Assembly: GCF_963169125.1 (NCBI RefSeq) | Contig: NC_084793.1 | Span: 44,077,578-44,141,577 of the forward strand | DNA from: Humulus lupulus | Taxonomy: Eukaryota > Streptophyta > Magnoliopsida > Rosales > Cannabaceae | Length of the DNA: 64,000 nucleotides | Reading direction: 5' to 3' | In this document: piece by piece, positions 56,860 through 64,000 of the stretch | Position numbering within the stretch: position 1 is the first letter of the stretch | Layout of the letters: each line of letters opens with the position of its first letter | The notes under the pieces: model-generated | Seen by the model: only the letters and a program-made list of their open reading frames with translations | Database searches by the model: none | Told to the model about the DNA's origin: nothing | Translations under genes and position numbers: made by a program

Positions 56860-57327
56860 ATGAACATAGCTTTAACCTATCAAGATATCCGAGCCATTAA
56901 GGCTTTAAAAAGAATAAGGGAACCAAGAAACACCATAGGAGCACTAGAAAGAATCACACGAAGACTGCTCTTGTTCCACCAAGAGATAGGTCACCTTCAA
57001 GAGTCTAAGCAAATAATGTTGAGATCAACGGAACAATATGTATCAATAATTAGGCTATTTAAAGATTTCCATCCTGTAATAGCAGCCTTAGAAGAAATAT
57101 GGGAAACCATGAATGATGAGGATGAACTGCCATTAGCGATGAGATATTATTTCCTCTTAGTTAGGTTCACTGCAAAATTCGAGTTTCAGTTCACAAATGA
57201 CCAAAAACATAGGATTCTCACAAACCTTCCTAGAGGAAATTTTGATGCACATGACAATGATGATTATGAGGAGATAGATGACGATATGCTAGATGAAGGA
57301 TCGAATGTAGAAGATCCCAATTTTTAG
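56860..57327 (+). CDS. Unrecognised 155-residue ORF between primer site and gag of element I
   Basis: The frame is intact from ATG to stop, unlike the gag-pol frame around it. The predicted protein looks mostly helical (IRAIKALKRIREPRNTIGAL near the start, HPVIAALEEIWETMNDE in the middle) and ends in a strongly acidic tail (DNDDYEEIDDDMLDEG). No signal peptide, membrane segment or zinc motif is seen. I do not recognise a family. It would be the first ORF on the element's transcript. It could be an accessory gene of this lineage or a captured fragment. Confidence 0.5.
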   Translation: MNIALTYQDIRAIKALKRIREPRNTIGALERITRRLLLFHQEIGHLQESKQIMLRSTEQYVSIIRLFKDFHPVIAALEEIWETMNDEDELPLAMRYYFLLVRFTAKFEFQFTNDQKHRILTNLPRGNFDAHDNDDYEEIDDDMLDEGSNVEDPNF

Positions 57328-57858
57328 AATAATAGCTTTCATTGTTTGTTTTATTTCTTTCTTTATTTTATGATTGTAATAAGTGAAAATATTTTTTTTC
57401 CAAATGAATAACATGCTATTTTATTGTCATGTATGAGTTTGATTTTATTTTCGCAATCATAATAAGTAATAAATAAAATGAATAATGACTAAGTTCGGTG
57501 AGGGTGGATACAAATCAATGAACCAAGTTTTCTTATTGAGAGTTAGGGGGCCATAGTAGTGGGAACGATTTTACTGATCCCAGCCCTCCCTCAATATGGT
57601 TAACTTTGGAACAAAGATAAGTTTCGAGCCTGAGAATTAAGTCATATAGGATGATTAGAAACACACTTAGAAAATAAAGATGACTGTTTTTCTAAGTATA
57701 GAAACCCATTATAATAATAATAATAAAGACTTATATAATTTTTCATAAGAAGTCATAATAAATAGGTCCGAGATATGTTTGTTTTAGAATAAGTTTTGCC
57801 TTAGAGCCTATTAGGGTAAGTTCTAACATGTTCTCGACTGTTAGAACTTTTGGAGAAG
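57328..57858 (+). other. Leader of element I between the small ORF and gag
   Basis: AT-rich, with no gene or clear repeat seen. Confidence 0.45.
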
Positions 57859-59775
57859 ATGTCGCTCCGAAGATCTGCACGCACCAACGGAAACGCCTCC
57901 AACGTTGTTCCAACAACCAATGAAGCCCCTCCAGTTCGCTGAAGGGGAGTGCGTGCTACTGCCCACTGCAACGCGCCGGCACCACCAGCTAACAACACTG
58001 CGGAGATCGCCAGACTGCGACAGCAAGTCGAGGATTTTTTGCAGCAACAACGCCTACAGGCTCAAACTCAGCCTCAGCCTCCGCCGCAGCCGCAGCCACA
58101 GCAAATGGCCCCAGCACCCCAACAAGTTGGTCCATATGGGGGATGGCCTATGACGAATTACGCACCATATCCAGTACCAAACATGGAGTCGGTGTATGAG
58201 AGGTTCCGCAAGCAGCACGCTCCAAACTTCGAAGGGACTACAGACCCCTTTGAGGCAGAAGAGTGGCTAAGGAATGTGGAGCCGATTCTGACGCACATGA
58301 ACCTCAGTAATGCGGATCGCATATCCTGCATCTCGTCTTTACTCAAGAAGGATGCCAGGATATGGTGGGACTTGGTCCAGCAATCTCATGATGCTGCCAC
58401 CATGACATGGACCCGATTTGTGGAACTCTTCCACAAAAAGTACTACAATTCAACTGTACTCGCTTCAAGAGCTGAGGAGTTTGCCAACTTGAAGCAGGGT
58501 ACTTTATCGGTGGCAGAATATGCTCACCAGTTCGACCGCTTAGCTAACTTTTCATCGGAGATGGTTCCAACTGATTTCCTGAGGGTAAACAAGTTTGTTA
58601 GAGGACTTCGACCGAAGATCGAGATGGGGGTTAAGTTAGCAAACTCGGGAAACACTACTTATGCCGATGTTCTTGAGAAGGCAATAGAAGTAGAGAGGTT
58701 GCAGGCTAATGTAAGTAAAGAGGAAGCCGAAAAGCCTGAACCTAGACAGCAGAGTCAACCTCAGGCCAGTCGGAACAACAATCATAACGGCAACAATCAG
58801 TCCAGCAACAACGGTAACGGCCAGAAAAGACGGCATCCGGATAACAAGAAATTCGACAACGATAAGAGGGCACGTACGAATAATGGGGGAAATAAGCCGG
58901 GCTACGTGGAATACCCGCCATGTGCTAAGTGTCAGAAGAAGCATCCTGGAGAATGCCGCGCAAACACCAAGGAGTGTTTCAACTGTGGTCAAGAAGGGCA
59001 TCATAAAAGAGATTGTCCTCAGCAGAAGCCAGAAGGGAAGATGGATGAAAAGATGGTTCCTGCTAGGGTTTTTGCTTTAACCCAAGGAGAGGCTGATGCT
59101 AGCAACAAGGTGGTCACAGGTCAGGTTTCTATCCTCAATAACTTCTGTTATGTATTATTTGATTCGAGAGCCACTCATTCGTATATCTCGTTAGGAATGA
59201 TAGAAAAACTAGGCAAACCTTGTGAAAGATTTAGAACTAGGTTTGTAACTGAGTTGCCTTCGGGCAAAGTAGTTCTATCATCACGGATAGTACGAGGCGT
59301 ACCGATCAAGATTGAGGACATAGAACTAGAAGGAGACCTGATAGAACTGGTGGTCAAGGACTTTGACGTGATACTAGGCATGGATTGGCTAGCACGGCAT
59401 GGCACAACCATCGACTGCAAACGCAAGAAGGTGATGTTCGAGACTCCTGACGACCAGAGACTATGCTTCATGGGACAAGCTGCAGGGTTACGCACCCCGT
59501 TAGTGTCATCTCTCAAAGCGCAGAGAATGATGGAGAAAGGATGTCAAGCATTCTTAGCCAGCATCACGAACGTGGAAAGGGAGATGCCACTTAAGGTTGG
59601 AGATGTCCGAGTTATACAAGAATTTCCAGAGGTATTTCCCGATGACTTGCCAGGATTGCCGCCAACTCAAGAAATAGACTTCACGATAGAATTAGTACCA
59701 GGCACCGAGCCTATCTCTAAGGCACCATACCGGATGGCACCTACGGAACTCAAGGAGTTAAAGACGCAACTATAA
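57859..59775 (+). pseudogene. Gag and protease of element I
   Basis: ATG at 57859 (MSLRRSARTNGNASNV) is chosen because it opens the same frame as the whole polyprotein. A TGA at 57940-57942 follows, probably from CGA. A Gln/Pro-rich coil (about 58010-58130) and the capsid (FRKQHAPNFEGTTDPFEAEE, KKDARIWWDLVQQS, FHKKYYNSTVLASRAEEF) precede a complete CCHC knuckle CFNCGQEGHHKRDC. The protease motif reads VLFDSRATHSYIS, with Arg where Gly is expected, so activity is doubtful. The frame stops at 59773, likely CAA to TAA, just before RT. Confidence 0.85.
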
Positions 59776-61764
59776 GAACTCCTAGACTTGGGTTTTATTA
59801 GGCCAAGCCATTCGCCATGGGGCGCTCCGGTACTATTCGTGAAGAAGAAGGACGGAAGTATGCGGATGTGCATAGACTATCGTGAGCTGAACAAAGTAAC
59901 GATAAAGAACAAGTACCCGCTACCTCGGATTAATGATTTGTTTGATCAACTCCGAGGCGCGACTGTATTTTCAAAGATCGATTTACGGTCCGGGTATCAT
60001 CAGCTCAAAGTAAAGGGAGAAGATATTCCTAAGACAGCCTTCAGGACTCGTTATGGACATTACGAGTTCTTGGTTATGTCTTTTGGTCTTACTAACGCAC
60101 CAGCCGCGTTTATGGACTTAATGAATAGGGTCTTCAAAGACTACTTGGATAAATTCGTCGCTGTGTTTATCGACGACATTTTAATATACTCCAAGGATGA
60201 AGTAGAGCACGAGGAACATTTGAGGATGATTTTGACGCGATTGAAGGAGCATCAACTCTACGCAAATTTCAAGAAATGCGAGTTTTGGCTTTCGCAAGTG
60301 GCGTTCCTCGGGCACATTATATCGAAAGATGGAGTTGCAGTAGACCCATCAAAGGTAGAGGCCGTGAAGGATTGGCCCAGACCAAAGAATGCATCTGAAG
60401 TAAGAAGCTTCCTAGGGCTAGCAGGTTATTATAGGAAGTTTGTAGAGGGCTTTTCTAAGATAGCCACTCCGCTCACCAACCTAACCCGGAAGCAACAAAA
60501 ATTTAACTGGAACGATAAGTGTGAAGAAAGCTTCCAGTTGTTTAAGGATAAGCTTTGCTCAACACCAGTACTCAGTGTACCGACACCCAACGATAAGTTC
60601 GTTGTCTACTGCGATGCATCAAAGAAAGGATTGGGTTGCGTACTAATGCAAAATGACAAGGTGATAGCCTATGCCTCACGACAGTTAAAGGAGTATGAAC
60701 AGCGCTATCCAACTCACGATATGGAGTTGGCAGCGGTGGTCTTTGCGTTAAAAATCTGGCGCCATTATCTTTACGGAGAACGGTGTGAGATTTATACGGA
60801 CCACAAGAGTTTAAAGTACTTCTTCACTCAGAAGGAGCTCAATATGAGGCAGCACAGGTGGTTGGAGTTAGTAAAGGATTACGACTGCGAAATCCTATAC
60901 CACCCGGGGAAGGCAAACGTAGTTGCCGATGCACTTAGCAGGAAAAGTTATGGGAATTTAGCAGCTTTAGCCGGAATAGAAAAGCCGCTACAGCAGGAGC
61001 TGATCAGTGCCGGAATAGAAGTAGTTATAGGCAAGCTGGCTAACTTGACAATCCAATCGGATCTACTAGAGGACATACAGATTGTTCAAAGACATGATGA
61101 CACGCTAGCAGCACATATGGATGCAGTCAGAGAAGGCAAGACTACAGATTTCTCAATATCTAGCCAAGGCTTATTGAGATATAAGGATCGGGTATGCGTG
61201 CCAAATGATCAAAGTATTAAGAAGACGATTCTAGAAGAAGCGCACAGCACCCCGTACTCAGTTCATCCAGGGTCTACCAAGATGACTCATGACATCAAGG
61301 CAATCTATTGGTGGCCAGGGATGAAGAAGGACATAGCGGAGTATGTATCTAAGTGTCTTATATGCCAGCAAGTGAAAGCGGAGCATCAGCAGCCTGCAGG
61401 TTTATTGCAACCGCTTAGCGTACCAGAATGGAAGTGGGACGATATAGCCATGGACTTCATGACGGGTCTGCCAAGGACGAATAAGCAGCATAATTCCGCT
61501 TGGATAGTAATACATAGACTAACCAAGTCGGCTCATTTCCTGCCTGTTAAGACTTCTTACACGGTAGACCAATACGCAGACATTTACATCCAAGAAATAG
61601 TACGGTTGCATGGAATCCCCAAGACAATAGTGTCAGATAGAGGATCGGTGCTTACATCGAGATTTTGGGTTAGTTTACAGCAAGCTATGGGTACTAAGTT
61701 GAGTCTTAGTACAGCTTTTCATCCTCAGACAGATGGGCAGTCCAGCGTACGATTCAGATTTTAG
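59776..61764 (+). pseudogene. Reverse transcriptase, RNase H and integrase core of element I
   Basis: Same frame as gag. [39 protein letters not shown] and catalytic [14 protein letters not shown]. RNase [61 protein letters not shown], with the catalytic acids visible. Integrase zinc finger: [12 protein letters not shown] and [12 protein letters not shown]. In the core, [15 protein letters not shown] has His where the first catalytic Asp is expected, while [15 protein letters not shown] keeps the second. A one-base loss near 61743 shifts the frame and ends the reading at 61764. Confidence 0.87.
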
Positions 61765-62492
61765 AGGATATGCTACGCGCGTGTGTACTTGATTTCGGAG
61801 GATCATGGAATAAGTACTTGCCGCTGATCGAGTTTTCCTACAACAACAGCTACCAGTCGACGATCGGGATGGCACCTTATGAGTTGCTCTATGGAAGAAG
61901 GTGACGATCACCGTTGCACTGGGACAAGGTAGGAGAAAGAAAGCTTCTAGGGCCCGAAGCTGTTAGACAAGCTCAAGAAGCAGTAGTGCTTATTAGACAG
62001 CGTATGCTTGCTGCTCAAAGCCGCCAGAAAAGCTATGCGGATGCCAAGCGACGCGATGTGGAATTCCAAGTTGGAGATCAAGTCTTCCTGAAGATATCTC
62101 CTATGAAAGGTGTCAAGCAGTTCGGGAAGAAAGGCAAGCTTAGTCCCCGATTCATAGGTCCTTTTGAGATATTGGACAAAGTGGGACCAGTTGCGTATAG
62201 ACTAGCCCTACCGCCAGCACTAGCCGATAGTCACAACGTCTTCCACATCTCGATGTTACGCAAATATGTGTCAGACCCATCTCACGTCCTCAAGTACGAT
62301 ACAATAGCACTCCAGAAAGACTTAAGTTACGAGGAACGACCGGTTAGCATCCTAGATAGGGGGATGAAGCAGTTACGGTCCAAGAGCTTTCCTATAGTCA
62401 AAGTCCTATGGAGTAATAGTTCTGAACGAGAGGCAACGTGGGAGTTGGAGGAGGACATGCAAGGCCGGTATCCGGAATTATTTGGTAAGTAA
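61765..62492 (+). pseudogene. Integrase C-terminus with chromodomain-like tail (element I)
   Basis: After the frameshift another frame carries the rest of integrase (YLPLIEFSYNNSYQSTIGMA), a stop near 61903, then VGERKLLGPEAVRQAQ, FGKKGKLSPRFIGPFEILD (GPF/Y motif), HNVFHISMLRKYV and the chromodomain-like FPIVKVLWSNSSEREATWEL, ending ELFGK at 62492. Order and spacing match the tail of element C. Confidence 0.83.
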
Positions 62493-62513
62493 ATTTCGAG
62501 GACAAAATTCTTT

Positions 62514-62528
62514 TTAGTAGGGGAGAAT
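62514..62528 (+). promoter_or_regulatory. Polypurine tract of element I
   Basis: tagtaggggagaat ends right before the LTR start tgtagagtcc. Confidence 0.75.
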
Positions 62529-64000
62529 TGTAGAGTCCAAGAACTTTACTTAGCTAAGATAGATAGTAGTATTATAGTATTTATAGAATTATCTTTGTAG
62601 CTGTGGATTTTCGGTTCAGACCGGGATTTATTTGGACACTCATAGTAGTACTTGTAGATTTTCTAAGTTTAACCTATAGTTTAAGAATATTAATTTTAAC
62701 CTAAGGTTTGATTAATATGACTGATATTTAGGATAATATTTATTATACTATAAGGTTTAGATAAGAACCAATAGGATTTTAAGCACATGTTATGTATGGG
62801 TAATTAAGGATTAAGTATTTTGAGGATTAAATTTAATAAGGGGTAAAATTTGAATGCTATAAGGTCAGTCAGCAGCTTTGAATACGTTGAGGGCTTAGTC
62901 AAGGTTGTTTACTCCATTCAAATTTAGCTAAAAATGTGTAATTTCGTGTTTAAATAATTAGCCTGTGCCGATATATGGCAACTATAGGGGGCGATATATC
63001 GCAGCACGTAGATACGGAAAACACGAAGCGATGCACGACTGCCTCGGGCATACTGACCCAGGCGATATATCGCCTACAGGGGGCGATATATCGCCTCCTT
63101 CAGTATATTTTGAAAAGTTTTGAAATCATTTTCCATTCAACCATTCAACCTCTTGATAAGTCTAGCACCTTTTTGAACGAGTCTTCAACCTCTGCTAAAC
63201 AACAATTCAAATTATTCTCACCTAAAAAGCCATTATTTTTATTCAAGTTAAATTAAGATCCTTTCATTCCTAAACTCTATAAATAGGGCCTAGTACCCAG
63301 CCATTATTCACCTTTTACTCTAAGTTCAGAGGCTGCAAGTTGCTAGGTGAGTGTGAGAGTTAAACACTTGGGTGGGGAAATCATAAGCTTGATCATCATA
63401 AGCTTATCAAACACTTGGGGAAGTAAGGTTTCATAGTATTTCGGTTTGAGGTTTAGATTGGTCTTACAAGTCTTTAAGGTATTTCCACACTCTAGTTCAT
63501 TGGTTTTATTTTCTTTAAGTTCTCATAATCTTCTACCAGACTTCTAACCTTATTCTTATTTTGGTTAGGAAATCTAAGAACTTGCACATAAGTTTTTGGT
63601 AAGTATGTTTCTCAAAGGTTTAGTCCTTCCATTCCTTTCATTTGGCTTTTTCTTCTTTAGACTCACCCTTTCATAATGGTTAATAGGAGTGTTCCAAAGT
63701 CCCAACGCTGTCCTCTTATCCCGGTAACTTTGGTAAGGAAAATAGGATAGAAATTCATATGTTATATGTTCTATATGTTATCTTATGTTTCTTATGTTAT
63801 GATAAGTGTTATGATATGTATGCTTGTAGGCTTGGGCATATGACCCATATGACTAACAAGACCCCAAATAGATTATGGGCATATGACCTGCTTAGCTAGT
63901 AGGACCCCACTAATCTCATGGGCATATGACTTGTTTAGTCTATGGGACCCCAAGTAATAATGGCCATTATAGTATGTGTATGATATAAGTGTAATGTATG
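62529..64000 (+). repeat. 3' LTR of element I, first 1472 bases
   Basis: Matches 54416 onwards with scattered changes, and the window ends inside it. TATA box at 63278-63285. It holds well-preserved copies of the palindrome ggcgatatatcgcc (63061-63074, 63082-63095), with further partial copies near 62968 and 62990. Confidence 0.88.

Larger units (their letters stand above)
54416..64000 (+). mobile_element. Element I: chromovirus (Ty3/Gypsy, Tekay/Del-like), right end cut by window
   Basis: 5' LTR 54416-56706, initiator-Met primer site, an extra small ORF, gag-PR-RT-RH-IN-chromodomain, polypurine tract and the start of the 3' LTR at 62529. It is inserted in the RT of element F. The two LTR starts differ at roughly 9 of the first 117 bases by my count, so it is old, and its catalytic sites have decayed. 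Confidence 0.9.

Overview
The window reads as a transposable-element nest from a plant nuclear genome, probably a eudicot. No ordinary single-copy host gene, tRNA, rRNA or CRISPR array is visible. Support for a plant: Ty3/Gypsy Tat-clade elements with an extra archaeal-type RNase H, Tekay/Del-like chromoviruses with initiator-Met tRNA primer sites, a Ty1/Copia element, a MULE transposase with SWIM finger beside a DUF1985 gene, and several classic plant MITE types. I cannot name the species. Almost every coding region is broken by stops or frameshifts.

Layout. (A) 1-5596, + strand: a Tat-related element with a gag but no pol; its left LTR is cut by the window edge. (B) A Copia element whose integrase, RT and RNase H run 5601-7636 and whose 3' UTR and 3' LTR resume at 17904-~19300. 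A lies at B's left edge, and B is split by (C) 7869-17903, a complete minus-strand chromovirus with 2.4-kb LTRs. (D) 20097-31716, minus strand: a complete, young Tat element with near-identical LTRs. It carries gag-PR-RT-RH-aRH-IN plus, on the opposite strand at 21532-24184, a four-exon gene. 31717-39890 is AT-rich and packed with MITEs: an Emigrant-like element, several related foldback elements, a Mutator-like MITE with a 10-bp flanking repeat, a hAT MITE with an 8-bp target duplication and a 1-kb hairpin element. (E) 39890-43144: decayed MULE remains. (F) 43553-54415: a second, older Tat element (minus strand) interrupted by two solo LTRs with perfect 5-bp target duplications (44311-46241 and 48141-50496) and cut by (I) 54416-64000, a plus-strand chromovirus whose 3' LTR runs off the window.

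Working together. A, D and F share a polypurine motif both next to the 3' LTR and again internally. A and D share an identical 18-nt primer-binding site and the same TATA context. D and F both carry an antisense gene with its own TATA box and leader intron. A may therefore be a gag-only relative depending on enzymes from Tat elements, and the antisense gene looks like a stable accessory of this lineage. Element I adds a small unrecognised ORF between its primer site and gag, just after a candidate 68-nt intron.
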